A program made the translations under genes and the position numbers. Below are positions 6,832 to 15,962 of a stretch of 64,000 nt of DNA, piece after piece. The DNA comes from Cupriavidus pauculus (lineage in GTDB: Bacteria > Pseudomonadota > Gammaproteobacteria > Burkholderiales > Burkholderiaceae), in NCBI RefSeq assembly GCF_022179805.1, contig NZ_BPUO01000008.1, positions 1 through 64,000 of the forward strand, given 5' to 3'. Under the pieces are notes generated by a model, which was not told where the DNA came from, searched no databases, and was given only the letters and a program-made list of their open reading frames with translations. The first letter of the stretch is position 1. Every line of letters begins with the position of its first letter.

Positions 6832-8442
6832 TCAAACCACCTCGAAGAAGTGCGTGCCGTCGCGCTCCAGTTGCGCGATCAGGCCGAACTCCCAGTCCAG
6901 GTACGCTTGCATCGCCGCCGCCGCGTTGTCGGTGCCCTCGTACGGGCGCCGATAGCGGTCGGTGCGCGCCACGGCCAGCCGCGTCTCGCCCTGCTCCACC
7001 GGCAGGCCGGCGTCCGCCCACGCGGCCGTGCCACCCTCCAGCACGAATACTTCGGCTTCAGCCGACTGCGTCAGCGCCTGCAGATCCACGGCCGCAAAGC
7101 GCGCCAGCAGGCTCGATCCGCAGGTCAGCACATAGCGTCGTGCCGGCGGAATCGCGCGTAGCGCCTGCGCCAGTTGCGCCCGGATCGCGTACCACCCGCC
7201 GGGAATGTGGCGCTTGACGTAGTTCGCGCTGGCCGTCACGTCGATCACGGCGGTGTCGCCCGCTTCCAGCCACGTCGCCAGCGTCGCGGGCGTGACGGTC
7301 CGCACGTCCGGCGTGGCCGGACGGTTCGCCGCCCGCGCGCCGCGCTCACTTCGGTGCGCGTCGTCGACCGGTTCCACCACGTAGACCTCCCAACCCATCT
7401 GGGCCAGCCACGACGCACTCATGTTCGCGCGCACGTCGTCATCGTCCGCCAGCACGATGCGCGCGCCGCGCACGGGCGCGTTGTGATCGGTCTCCTGCAC
7501 CAGTTGCCCGCCCGGCGCACTGGCAAAGCCGGGCAGATGCCCGTCGGCATACTCGTCCGGCGTGCGCACATCGAAGCGGTAGACCGTGCGACCCGGTTCC
7601 TCCAGCGATGCCAGCGCGTCGAACGCGATACGTCGCACGCCCGCCCGGTTGGCGATAGCGCGAGCGCCTTCACGGGCATCGGCCAGATGGGCCGGCCCCA
7701 CCTGGGCCGGTGCGCGCTGGCTGGCGCCGTGGGACAGCGTCTGCCCTGCCAGCGTCCAGCCGATGGTGCCGTTGCGCAGCGCGGCCACCGGATTCGGAAT
7801 ACCGGCATTGATCAGCGATTGCGTGCCGATGATGCTGCGCGTGCGGCCCGCGCAGTTGACCACCACCTGCGTGCGCGCGTCGGGCGCCAGCTCGCGGATG
7901 CGCAGCACCAGTTCGGCGCCAGGCAGGCTCGTGGACGTGGGGATGTTCATGGTCTGGTATTCGTCGAAGCGGCGCGCGTCGACGATCACCACATCAGCCT
8001 TGCTGTCGATCAGCGCCTGCACTTCCGGCGCCGCCAGCGACGGCGTATGGCGCTGCGCCTCGACCACCTCTCCGAAGGACTTGCTGGGCACGTTCACGTC
8101 GCGGAACACCTCGCCGCCGGCGGCGATCCAGGCGTCCAGCCCGCCGTCGAGCAGCGACACGTCGGTATAGCCCAGTTGCCGCAGCACGGTCGCCGCGCGT
8201 GGCGCCAGGTCTTCACCATCGTGCTCGCCGTAGACCACGATGCGCGTGTCGCGGCGCGGGATGCGCGCCCAGGCTTCGAGTTCGATCTTCGACAGCGGAA
8301 AATTGGCCGCCCACAGCGGATGCTGCTGCGCGAACGGGTCTTCCTCGCGCACGTCGATCAGGGCGATCTCGGTGCGGTCGAGCAGCGCCTGGCGCACGGC
8401 CAGGCTGGTCGTGGCGGAAAACGATGGGTGAGCTTGAGTCAT
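6832..8442 (-). CDS. Multi-rhodanese sulfurtransferase (four rhodanese-like units)
   Basis: The 536-residue protein contains four consecutive rhodanese-like units. Unit 1 has RTEIALIDVREEDPF but VVYGEHDGED where the loop Cys would be. Unit 2 has VVIVDARRFDEYQTMNIP and a cysteine loop VVNCAGRTRSI. Unit 3 has YRFDVRTPDEYADGHLPG but no loop Cys. Unit 4 has VIDVTASANYVKRHIPGG and VLTCGSSLLAR. Only units 2 and 4 keep a candidate catalytic Cys. Rhodaneses move sulfane sulfur between thiosulfate, persulfides and acceptors. Its start at 8442 overlaps the stop of the cysteine dioxygenase gene by 4 bases, so the two are translationally coupled, linking it to cysteine or organosulfur breakdown. Confidence 0.9.
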   Translation of the reverse strand: MTQAHPSFSATTSLAVRQALLDRTEIALIDVREEDPFAQQHPLWAANFPLSKIELEAWARIPRRDTRIVVYGEHDGEDLAPRAATVLRQLGYTDVSLLDGGLDAWIAAGGEVFRDVNVPSKSFGEVVEAQRHTPSLAAPEVQALIDSKADVVIVDARRFDEYQTMNIPTSTSLPGAELVLRIRELAPDARTQVVVNCAGRTRSIIGTQSLINAGIPNPVAALRNGTIGWTLAGQTLSHGASQRAPAQVGPAHLADAREGARAIANRAGVRRIAFDALASLEEPGRTVYRFDVRTPDEYADGHLPGFASAPGGQLVQETDHNAPVRGARIVLADDDDVRANMSASWLAQMGWEVYVVEPVDDAHRSERGARAANRPATPDVRTVTPATLATWLEAGDTAVIDVTASANYVKRHIPGGWYAIRAQLAQALRAIPPARRYVLTCGSSLLARFAAVDLQALTQSAEAEVFVLEGGTAAWADAGLPVEQGETRLAVARTDRYRRPYEGTDNAAAAMQAYLDWEFGLIAQLERDGTHFFEVV

Positions 8443-9059
8443 GACGCGACGGGATCCTTCGAGCGGTCCCAGGGGTTGGGCAAGGTGGAATTGGAGTAGC
8501 CGGAGATAAAGGTCTTGCTGCCGCCCGCTTCCGGATAGACATGGCGGCTCACGGCGCCGATGTTGGCGCCATAGACATGGATGCTGACCGACACCTGGTC
8601 GTCGAACGCGTTGTGCACGCGGTGGATATCGCCAATGGCCGGCGACACCGCTTCCACGTGGCCCGGCTCCAGCCGCACCGCGTCGCCGTGCGGGCGGGGC
8701 ACGCCATCGGCGCCAATCGCGAAAGGCTGCGAGTACTCGGCACCGCGCAGCATGCCGATCAGGCCCCACACCGTATGGTCGTGGATGGGCGTGCGCTGCC
8801 CCGGCCCCCAGACAAAGCTGACGATGGAAAACCGCTCGGCCGAATCGCAGTGCAGCAGCACCTGCTGGTAGTACTCGGGATGCGGCTGCGCAAAGGCGTC
8901 GGGCAGCCAGTCGTCGCGCGCCACCAGCCGGGCCAGCAGCTTGCCGCCCTCGTCGAGAATGCGCGGTTCGTCGGGCTGCTCGTCGAGCAACGTGGAAAAG
9001 GCAGTAATGAAATCGCGCAGCGGCGTCAGTTGCCGTGCGCCGGGAAGCGTGTCAGCCAT
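8439..9059 (-). CDS. Cysteine dioxygenase family protein
   Basis: This 206-residue cupin resembles bacterial cysteine/thiol dioxygenases, which add O2 to a thiol to give the sulfinate using a non-haem iron held by three His. Seen here: PIHDHTVWGLIGMLRG (His93 and His95), DIHRVHN (His146, the likely third ligand), and the family C-terminal SGYSNSTLPNPWD with a preceding IHVYGANI. It is the first gene of a two-gene minus-strand operon with the multi-rhodanese. The substrate could be cysteine or 3-mercaptopropionate; the sequence alone does not decide. Confidence 0.9.
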   Translation of the reverse strand: MADTLPGARQLTPLRDFITAFSTLLDEQPDEPRILDEGGKLLARLVARDDWLPDAFAQPHPEYYQQVLLHCDSAERFSIVSFVWGPGQRTPIHDHTVWGLIGMLRGAEYSQPFAIGADGVPRPHGDAVRLEPGHVEAVSPAIGDIHRVHNAFDDQVSVSIHVYGANIGAVSRHVYPEAGGSKTFISGYSNSTLPNPWDRSKDPVAS

Positions 9060-9178
9060 GAGCGTGTCTCCGGGTGGGGTTCACCGTCTGGGTCCATGGG
9101 AACTGTGGGTCCGTGCCCCATGGTATGCGGCGATTCGCCTGCAACCATAGCACGATGGGGTCGGGCCGGCACGGCCCC

Positions 9179-10396
9179 TCAGACGCCCAGCGCCGCGCGT
9201 CCGGCGGCGGTCAGGATGGCGTCGTCCTGCGGTGTATGGATGCGGCTGCAGAGCACGTCGCGATAGTGGCGTTCCAGCGGATTGTGGCGGCTCAGGCCGT
9301 GGTTGCCGGCCAGTTGCAGCGCCAGTTCCACGGCGCGGATCGCGTTCGACGTCACCGTGTACTTGACCAGCCCACTCTCGGCGGGCGGTGGCGGCGCGCC
9401 CGCGTCGCTGCGTGCGGCCATGTCGTCCAGCAGCACCTGGTTGGTCCGCAGCAGCGCGGCCATCGTGCCGATCGATTCCTGCACGCGCGGCAGGCTGGCC
9501 AGCGGCTTGCCCAGGCTGCCCGGCACGCGTTCGCGCACGAACTGGTGCACCCAGTCCACGCCAGCGCGGGCCACCGCGTCGTACAGGCTGCCCAGCAGCG
9601 TCACCATCCACGCCTGCTGGTCGGCGCTGGCGTCGATATCGGCCTGACTGCCGCCGGCCGGCGCCCAGTCCGCGGGTGGACGGATATCCACGGCGTTCTC
9701 CAGCGGAATCCACACGTCATCGAACACGGTTTCATGGCTGCCCGACGCGCGCAGGCCCAGGTGATCCCAACTCTCGATCACACGGATGCCCGGCGCTTGG
9801 TCCGACCCCGCCGCCGGCTTGGGTACCAGGAAGATGCCGACGCGCGGCACGGGTTCGTGCGTGCGCGCCCACACGGCCAGCCAGCGCAGCGCCGGGATGC
9901 CGGTGGTGTAGAGCTTGTGCCCGCTCAGCCGCCAGCGGTCGCCCACACGCGTGGCCACCGTCGCGGGCAGCCCGCCGCGCGCGGGCGACCCAAGCTCGGG
10001 CTCCACGCGCAGCGAGTTGATCAGCGCCCCGTCGTCCACCGCGCTGCGAAACACCTGCCGGCGCACCGGCTCGGGCCAGCGCGAATCGGCGCGGCCAATC
10101 ACGCGATGCTGCAGGTACGTCATCGTCAGCACCAGTGCCGTGGCCGAGTCGCCGCGCGCCACGGCGGCCACGATGCGACGCGTCTCGGCCAGCCCCGCGC
10201 CCGCGCCGCCGCTCGCGGCCGGCACCACCTGCGCGATCAGCCCATACCGGTGCAGCAGCGCGAAGTTGTCGTGCGGAAACGTGCCATGGGCATCGTGATC
10301 GGCGGCGGTGGCAGCAAAGCGCGCGGACAGTTCGGCCAGCACGTCGTCCAGCCGGGGGGCTGGCGTTGGCAGGCGATGCAGCGATGACGAAGACAT
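9179..10396 (-). CDS. Acyl-CoA-dehydrogenase-like flavoprotein (sulfur-acquisition type)
   Basis: The 405-residue product has the acyl-CoA dehydrogenase layout. An N-terminal helical domain contains HRYGLIAQVVPAASGGAGAG, a beta domain contains RLSGHKLYTTGIPALRW and FLVPKP, and a C-terminal helical FAD domain contains LALQLAGNHGLSRHNPLERHYRDVLCSRIHTPQDD. The last segment resembles SfnB/DszC-like monooxygenases more than beta-oxidation enzymes, and the usual catalytic Glu could not be located. It diverges from an LLM monooxygenase with a sulfonate-type transporter, suggesting a role in organosulfur or desulfurisation chemistry. AAGGA lies 6 bases before the ATG at 10396. Precise reaction unknown. 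Confidence 0.8.
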   Translation of the reverse strand: MSSSSLHRLPTPAPRLDDVLAELSARFAATAADHDAHGTFPHDNFALLHRYGLIAQVVPAASGGAGAGLAETRRIVAAVARGDSATALVLTMTYLQHRVIGRADSRWPEPVRRQVFRSAVDDGALINSLRVEPELGSPARGGLPATVATRVGDRWRLSGHKLYTTGIPALRWLAVWARTHEPVPRVGIFLVPKPAAGSDQAPGIRVIESWDHLGLRASGSHETVFDDVWIPLENAVDIRPPADWAPAGGSQADIDASADQQAWMVTLLGSLYDAVARAGVDWVHQFVRERVPGSLGKPLASLPRVQESIGTMAALLRTNQVLLDDMAARSDAGAPPPPAESGLVKYTVTSNAIRAVELALQLAGNHGLSRHNPLERHYRDVLCSRIHTPQDDAILTAAGRAALGV

Positions 10397-10601
10397 GCAG
10401 TTCCTTCGAAGCAGGATGGGGGGCGATGGGCATATAGCGTAGCGCCGTGCCTGCGGCGCGCGAACGACGCAAATCGCATATCGAGCCACGGTTTTCGCGC
10501 ATATGGAGCGGCGTTTTTATTCGTTGGGGCGCAACGGGCGCCGGCGTACGGTTCTCCTCCACACCCAGACAACCACGCGGCAAACTAGGAGAGCCCTTCT
10601 C
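10397..10601. promoter_or_regulatory. Divergent promoter region of the organosulfur genes
   Basis: A 205-bp gap separates the minus-strand flavoprotein gene and the plus-strand LLM monooxygenase gene, so promoters for both must lie here or be shared. It is less GC-rich in places, for example TTTTTATTCG near 10514-10523. I cannot assign -35/-10 boxes or a CysB/Cbl-type site with confidence. ACTAGGAG at 10585-10592 is the ribosome-binding site of the plus-strand gene. Confidence 0.5.
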
Positions 10602-11693
10602 ATGAGCGTCAACTTCATCGGCATGATCCAGAGCCAGAAGCAATCGGAGATCCATCCGCCTGCCGGCCCCGTGGTCGACCGCGACTACGTGCGCACGTTC
10701 GCGCAGGCCCACGAGCAGGCCGGCTTCGACCGCATCCTGGTGCCGCACCACTCCACCGGCCCGTCGGCCACGCTGACCATCTCGTACGCCGCCGCCGTGA
10801 CCGAGCGCGTCCACTTCATGCTGGCGCACCGGCCCGGCTTCACCTCGCCGACGCTGGCCGCGCGCCAGATGGCCACGCTGGACCAGTTCAGCGGCGGCCG
10901 GCTGGGCGTGCATTTCATCTCGGGCGGGTCCGACGACGAACAGCAGCGCGACGGCGACTACCTGGACCACGACCAGCGCTACGCGCGCACTGACGAATAC
11001 CTGGGCATCCTGCGGCGCATCTGGACCGAAACCCAGCCGTTCGACCATGAAGGCCAGTTCTACCGCTTCGCGCGCGGCTTCTCGGAAGTGAAGCCCGCCC
11101 AGCAGCCGCATCTGCCGATCTACTTCGGCGGCGCGTCGGAGGCGGCCATCGCCGTGGCCGGCAAGCATGCCGATGTCTATGCGCTGTGGGGCGAATCACT
11201 CGACCAGGTGCGCGAGCTGACCACGCGCGTGCGCGCCGAGGCGGCCAAACACGGGCGCACGGTCAACTTCTCAGTGTCGTTCCGGCCCGTGCTGGCCGAT
11301 ACCGAGGAAAAGGCATGGCAGCGCGCCGACGCCATCCTCGAACGCACCCGCGCGCTGCGCGTGCAGGCCGGCTACAGCCGGGGCGGACCGCAGCAGAGCG
11401 AAGGCGCGCGCCGGCTGCTTGCTGCCGCCGAGCGCGGCGACCGCGTCGACCAGCGACTGTGGACGGCCATCGCGCGCGAGACCGGCGGCAGGTCGAATTC
11501 CACGGGCCTCGTGGGCACGCCGGAACAGGTGGCCGACGCGCTGCTGGCGTACTACGAGTTGGGCGTCACCACGTTCCTGATCCGGGGCTTCGATCCGCTC
11601 GAAGACGCCACCGACTACGGCCGCGAGCTGATTCCGCGCGTGCGCGAGCTGGTGGCGCGGCACGACGCCGGGCAACACCGGCGCGCCGCCTGA
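10602..11693 (+). CDS. LLM-class FMNH2-dependent monooxygenase (SsuD-like)
   Basis: The 363-residue TIM-barrel protein belongs to the bacterial luciferase-like superfamily, closest by eye to alkanesulfonate monooxygenases, which cleave C-S bonds to release sulfite. Segments seen: FDRILVPHHSTGPSATLTIS, ERVHFMLAHRPGFTSPTLAA, ATLDQFSGGRLGVHFISGG, QRYARTDEYLGILRRIW, QPHLPIYFGGASEAAI, DVYALWGE and LVGTPEQVADALLAYYELG. The start at 10602 has AGGAG at the right distance; an upstream ATG at 10503 does not. The next three genes make an ABC importer of the sulfonate/nitrate/taurine type, so import and cleavage of an organosulfur compound is the natural inference. No separate SsuE-type flavin reductase is present here. 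Confidence 0.85.
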   Translation: MSVNFIGMIQSQKQSEIHPPAGPVVDRDYVRTFAQAHEQAGFDRILVPHHSTGPSATLTISYAAAVTERVHFMLAHRPGFTSPTLAARQMATLDQFSGGRLGVHFISGGSDDEQQRDGDYLDHDQRYARTDEYLGILRRIWTETQPFDHEGQFYRFARGFSEVKPAQQPHLPIYFGGASEAAIAVAGKHADVYALWGESLDQVRELTTRVRAEAAKHGRTVNFSVSFRPVLADTEEKAWQRADAILERTRALRVQAGYSRGGPQQSEGARRLLAAAERGDRVDQRLWTAIARETGGRSNSTGLVGTPEQVADALLAYYELGVTTFLIRGFDPLEDATDYGRELIPRVRELVARHDAGQHRRAA

Positions 11694-11738
11694 GCCGCCT
11701 GAACCGCAAGCATCCACAACAACAGGGAGCGGGAAATC

Positions 11739-12764
11739 ATGAGCCAAGACATTTACCAACCCAACAAAGAACCAAACACCGGCCGCCGCAACGTGCTGCG
11801 GCTGGCCGGCAGTGCCGCCATCGCGGCGCCGGCCCTGATCCTGGGCCGGCAGGCGTGGTCCGCGCCGCGCAAGCTGACCTTTGCGTGGAACCAGAATTCG
11901 TTCTGCCTGACGCCGATCGTGGTGGCGCAGGAGAAAGGCTTCTTCGAGAAGAACGGCCTGCAGATCGACCTGATCAACTACAGCGGCTCCACCGACCAGT
12001 TGCTGGAATCGATTGCCACGGGCAAGGCCGATGCCGCCGTCGGCATGATCCATCGCTGGCTCAAGCCGCTGGAAGCCGGCTTCGACGTCAAGATCATCGG
12101 CAGCTCGCACGGCGGCTGTGTGCGGCTGGTGGGGGCCAAGGCGGCCGGCGTGACGAACCTGCAGGCGCTCAAGGGCAAGACCGTCGGCGTGAGCGACCTG
12201 GCCGCGCCGGGCAAGCATTTCTTCACGATCCTGCTGGCCAAGCACGGCATCGACCCCGACCGCGACATCACCTGGCGCCAGTACCCGGCAGACTTGCTGG
12301 GCGTGGCCGTGGACAAGGGCGAGATCCAGGCCATCGCCGACGGCGACCCGAATCTCTACCTGCTGGAAAAACGCACCAACGGCGCCTACGTGGAACTGGC
12401 CACCAACCTGACCGGCGAGTACGCGCGCAAGGTGTGCTGCGTGGTGGGCGCGCGCGGCGAACTGGTGCGCAACGACCGCCCCGCCGCTGCCGCGCTGGCG
12501 CGATCGATCGTGCAGGCCACCGACTTCGTCAACGAGAACCCGAACGAAGCCGCCAAGGTCTTCGCCAAGTACTCGCCCAAGATCAGCCCCGAGGACCTGC
12601 GCAAGCTCTACGCCACATTGACCTATACCCATCACCCGACCGGCGTCGACCTGCAGGAGGAAATCGCGTTCTATGCGGGCGATTTCCAGCGCATCGGCGT
12701 GCTCAAGAAATCGACCGACGCCAAGAAGCTGGCGCAGCACGTCTACGCCAACGTGCTGGGCTAG
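11739..12764 (+). CDS. ABC transporter periplasmic substrate-binding protein (SsuA/TauA type, Tat signal)
   Basis: The 341-residue protein has a twin-arginine-like leader (GRRNVLRLAG, residues 15-24, then a hydrophobic stretch and a likely cut after WSA). The mature part has the NMT1/SsuA-type fold: VVAQEKGFFEKNGLQIDLIN, LLESIATGKADAAVGMIHRWL, LKGKTVGVSDLAAPGKHFF and IQAIADGDPNLYLLEK. Such proteins bind sulfonates, taurine, nitrate or related anions. Four Cys residues in the mature part (NQNSFCLTP, GGCVRL, VCCVV) are unusual. It follows the LLM monooxygenase by 45 bases and precedes permease and ATPase genes. Confidence 0.88.
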   Translation: MSQDIYQPNKEPNTGRRNVLRLAGSAAIAAPALILGRQAWSAPRKLTFAWNQNSFCLTPIVVAQEKGFFEKNGLQIDLINYSGSTDQLLESIATGKADAAVGMIHRWLKPLEAGFDVKIIGSSHGGCVRLVGAKAAGVTNLQALKGKTVGVSDLAAPGKHFFTILLAKHGIDPDRDITWRQYPADLLGVAVDKGEIQAIADGDPNLYLLEKRTNGAYVELATNLTGEYARKVCCVVGARGELVRNDRPAAAALARSIVQATDFVNENPNEAAKVFAKYSPKISPEDLRKLYATLTYTHHPTGVDLQEEIAFYAGDFQRIGVLKKSTDAKKLAQHVYANVLG

Positions 12765-12791
12765 GCCACGCGAACCACACCGGAGAACCGT

Positions 12792-13820
12792 ATGGCAATC
12801 TCGCAGCAAACGCTCGACGCCCCGCTGCTGCACGCCGGCGCGCAACGCCAGCCCGCCAGCATCTGGCCCACCGGCATCGTCGCCGCGCTGACGTGGGGCG
12901 CGTTCGGCTGGCTCACGTGGCGCTGGCCGAACAAGGTGGCGGGCTTCACCGACTGGGCCTACACCGAGGAACTCGGCATCGCGTTGCTGGTGGCCGCCGC
13001 CGCGCTGCTGGCTGTGGCGTTGGCGGGCGGATATGTAGCGCCGTTGCGGCGTGCCCGCGCGTCGTTGCGGCTGGCCGGGCCCTGGCTGGTGGCACTACCC
13101 ATTGGCTTCGCCGCCTGGGAAATACTGACTGCCAAGACCGCCGTGCTGCCCACGCCGTTCTTCGCGCCGCCGCAGGCGCTGATCGAAGTCTATGTCGATG
13201 ACTGGCGCCGCCTGGGCGACAGCGTGCTGAACACGCTGAAGCTGCTGGGCCTTGGCGTGGGCTACGGCGGCATTGCCGGGTTCCTGATCGGCGTGTCGAT
13301 CGGCTGGTCGCGCCGCATCGGCTACTGGGTGCATCCGGTGCTGCGCGTGCTGGGGCCGCTGCCGTCCACGGCGCTGCTGCCGCTGACGTTCTACTTCTTT
13401 CCGTCGAGCTATTCGGCCGCCGTGTTCCTGATCGCGCTGGCCACGGCGTTCCCGGTGGCGGTGCTCACGTGGTCGGGCGTGGCCAGCGTGAACAAGAGCT
13501 ACTACGACGTGGCGCGCACGATGGGTGCTTCCGAATGGTTCATGGTGCTGCGCGTGGCCATTCCGGCCGCGCTGCCGCAAGTCTTTGTCGGGCTGTTCAT
13601 GGGGCTGGGCGCGTCGTTCTCGGTGCTGGTCACGGCCGAGATGATGGGCGTGAAGTCGGGGTTGGGCTGGTACCTGACCTGGGCCCAGGGCTGGGCGTCG
13701 TACGTGAACATGTACGCCGCGCTGATCGTCATGGCCCTGCTGTTCTCGGGCGTCATCACTTTGCTGTTCGCGGTGCGCGACCGCGCGCTCTCATGGCAGA
13801 AAGGAACCGTCAAATGGTAA
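12792..13820 (+). CDS. ABC transporter permease (SsuC/TauC type)
   Basis: This is a 342-residue inner-membrane permease. The N-terminal third adds two hydrophobic segments (about 20-37 and 58-77) to the usual six-helix core. The binding-protein-dependent transport signature is seen as SYYDVARTMGASEWFMVLRVAIPAALPQV (split here: SYYDVARTMGAS, then EWFMVLRVAIPAALPQV), the EAA-type loop that contacts the ATPase. The stop overlaps the next gene's start by seven bases, so ATPase translation is coupled. The substrate is inferred only from neighbours. Confidence 0.88.
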   Translation: MAISQQTLDAPLLHAGAQRQPASIWPTGIVAALTWGAFGWLTWRWPNKVAGFTDWAYTEELGIALLVAAAALLAVALAGGYVAPLRRARASLRLAGPWLVALPIGFAAWEILTAKTAVLPTPFFAPPQALIEVYVDDWRRLGDSVLNTLKLLGLGVGYGGIAGFLIGVSIGWSRRIGYWVHPVLRVLGPLPSTALLPLTFYFFPSSYSAAVFLIALATAFPVAVLTWSGVASVNKSYYDVARTMGASEWFMVLRVAIPAALPQVFVGLFMGLGASFSVLVTAEMMGVKSGLGWYLTWAQGWASYVNMYAALIVMALLFSGVITLLFAVRDRALSWQKGTVKW

Positions 13821-14596
13821 CGGCCGCAACAGACTCCACCCGTGGCGCACGGATCGACATCCGCGCAGTAAGCCATGCCTTTGGCGATGGCGACCAGCAA
13901 CTGCCAGTGCTCGACAGCGTGAATCTGAAAGTAGCGCCCGGCGAATTCGTGGCGCTGCTGGGGCCCAGTGGTTGCGGCAAGTCCACGCTGCTGCGGCTGG
14001 TGGCGGGTCTCGACAGCCCGTCGCAAGGGCAGATCCTGCAGGACGACACGCCCATCGACCGGCCCGACCCGTCGCGCATCGTGGTCTTCCAGGACCCCAC
14101 GCTCTACCCGTGGCGGCGCGTGCGCGACAACGTGGCACTGGGCCTGCAGGCGCGCGGCCTGCTGCGCCGCGAAGGCCATCGCGTCGACGCCGCGCTCAAG
14201 CGCGTGGGGCTTGAAGCGTTTGCGCGCGCGTTTCCGCATCAGCTCTCCGGCGGCATGGCGCAGCGCGTGGCATTGGCGCGGGCGCTGGTCAACGATCCGC
14301 GCCTGCTGGTGCTGGACGAACCGCTCGGCAAGCTCGACTCGCTGACACGGCTGGCCATGCAGAGCGATCTCGTCGAACTGTGGCAACGCGCGGGCTTCTC
14401 GGCGCTGCTGGTCACGCACGACGTGGAAGAAGCGCTGTTCCTGGCGCAGCGCGTGATCGTGTTCAGCCAGCGCCCCGCGCGCATCACGGCCGAGATCACG
14501 GTGGACCTGCCCTACCCGCGCCATCGTGGCGATCCGCGCCTGACCGCGCTGCGGCACGAGGCGCTACGGCACCTGGGTCTCGATGCGAGCTGGTGA
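13814..14596 (+). CDS. ABC transporter ATP-binding protein (SsuB/TauB type)
   Basis: The 260-residue ATPase has all nucleotide-binding motifs: Walker A GPSGCGKST, Q loop VFQDPTLYPW, signature LSGGMAQRVALARAL, Walker B LLVLDEPLGKLD and switch His in LLVTHDVEEA. The WRRVRDNVALGL segment after the Q loop is typical of SsuB/TauB. It overlaps the permease gene (ATG at 13814 inside the permease's last codons). It completes the importer begun at 11739. Confidence 0.92.
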   Translation: MVTAATDSTRGARIDIRAVSHAFGDGDQQLPVLDSVNLKVAPGEFVALLGPSGCGKSTLLRLVAGLDSPSQGQILQDDTPIDRPDPSRIVVFQDPTLYPWRRVRDNVALGLQARGLLRREGHRVDAALKRVGLEAFARAFPHQLSGGMAQRVALARALVNDPRLLVLDEPLGKLDSLTRLAMQSDLVELWQRAGFSALLVTHDVEEALFLAQRVIVFSQRPARITAEITVDLPYPRHRGDPRLTALRHEALRHLGLDASW

Positions 14597-14617
14597 GACG
14601 TACGGGCGGCAAGCACT

Positions 14618-15817
14618 ATGAACGGGCCGCCGCCGCAGGCGTGGCTCAATGCGCTGCTGCGCGTCCTGCAGGAAGGCCAGCTTGCGCTGCTCGATCTCTG
14701 GTACGCGCTGGGCTGGACCAGCGACGTGCACGGCCAGCCCGCGTGGCCCTGGGCGCGGCGCATCGCCGGAGAAACGCTGCTGATCGACCTGGGGCTGGCG
14801 CGCCAGCTGGGCCTGAGCCTGCTGGCGGTAGCCGTGGCGCTGGCCTGCGTGGTCATCGCACTTTGCTGGCGCCGCCGGCGCGCGCTGTGGCTCGGCATCG
14901 GCGCGCTGGCGCTGGTGGCGGCACCGTGGCCAACGCCGGCGTTGCTGCTGACACCCGCCGCACCGACCAGCTTCCACCAGAGCCCCACCCGCTTCGCCGT
15001 TGATTCGATTGCCGAGGGCGCCCGTCTCTATGCACGCCATTGCGTGGCCTGCCATGGCGACGACGGCCGCGGCGAAGGGCCGCTGGCCGGCACGCTGTCG
15101 CGCTGGCCGCCCACGTTCCTGAGTCCACTGCTGGGCCGACGCGCCGAAGGCGAGCTGTTCTGGCATATCGTGGCCGGCATGCACGATGCGGCGGGCCACG
15201 AGACGATGCCGCCATTCGGCCAGCAACTCGACGACCGTCAGGCATGGGCCGTAATCGACTACCTGAAGACGCTGGCCGCCGGCACGGGCACCGCGCTGCA
15301 AGGCACGTGGCCAGTGCCGCTGCGGCTGCCCGAGGTTGCGGTGCGTTGCGGCCAGACGGCGCCGCGTACGCTGGCGGACTGGCGTGGCGGGCAGCGCGTG
15401 CGCGTGGTGGCCTTCGACGGATCTCCCGACACGTTGCCCATCGACGATCCACGCTTTCTGACCTTGCTGGTCACGCGCGATGGCCGGCCACCGGCCTCGG
15501 TGCCCGACTTCCGCGCTGGCTGCGTGGCGTCCACCCCGGCTGTCTGGCCCGTGTATGCGCGCATCGCCGGGGCCGATCCCGCGCGACTGGCGGGCACCAC
15601 CTGGCTGGCCGACCGTGACGGCTGGCTGCGCGCGCTCGACGCACCGGGTGGCAGTGGCTGGAGCGATGCGAGCCTGGTTTGCACGGCGGGACAACCGGCT
15701 ACCCGGGCGGCTGGCAATACGGCAGACCACGGGGCTGCACCCGACGGCCTCACCGCGTTGCTGCTGCGCATGGATGCGGAGCCGGTGCGCTTCGTTCAGG
15801 GCGGCTTCGTGCACTGA
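14618..15817 (+). CDS. Membrane-anchored mono-haem cytochrome c with C-terminal domain
   Basis: The 399-residue product has two hydrophobic segments (about 62-83 and 88-110), then a periplasmic cytochrome c domain. One haem site is seen, CVACH (Cys142, Cys145, His146) in ARHCVACHGDDGRGEGPLAG, and a probable axial Met is in HETMPPFGQ. Residues 245-399 are not recognised; they contain four Cys (VRCGQ, AGCVAS, LVCTAG) and could form a thioredoxin-like or copper-binding domain. It begins 21 bases after the ABC ATPase gene and may be in the same operon. It may feed electrons from sulfur oxidation to the respiratory chain, but this is inference. Confidence 0.75.
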   Translation: MNGPPPQAWLNALLRVLQEGQLALLDLWYALGWTSDVHGQPAWPWARRIAGETLLIDLGLARQLGLSLLAVAVALACVVIALCWRRRRALWLGIGALALVAAPWPTPALLLTPAAPTSFHQSPTRFAVDSIAEGARLYARHCVACHGDDGRGEGPLAGTLSRWPPTFLSPLLGRRAEGELFWHIVAGMHDAAGHETMPPFGQQLDDRQAWAVIDYLKTLAAGTGTALQGTWPVPLRLPEVAVRCGQTAPRTLADWRGGQRVRVVAFDGSPDTLPIDDPRFLTLLVTRDGRPPASVPDFRAGCVASTPAVWPVYARIAGADPARLAGTTWLADRDGWLRALDAPGGSGWSDASLVCTAGQPATRAAGNTADHGAAPDGLTALLLRMDAEPVRFVQGGFVH

Positions 15818-15962
15818 GCGCACACGCATCGTTCTGATTGCGCAGAATCAAGTTGAAGCCAGGAAGAGAAATTTCCGCAGAAAAAGCAGAAACGTCCTAA
15901 AGACGTCGAGCAGTGCGGCGCGTAGCGTTGGGAGTCCTTTACAACGCTACCCCCTGAAGACG

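Noticed and set aside
9094..9123. CCATGGG/CCCATGG inverted repeat as a terminator or operator
   Set aside because: Short palindromic restriction-like arms with a 16-base gap and no T-tract; likely chance.
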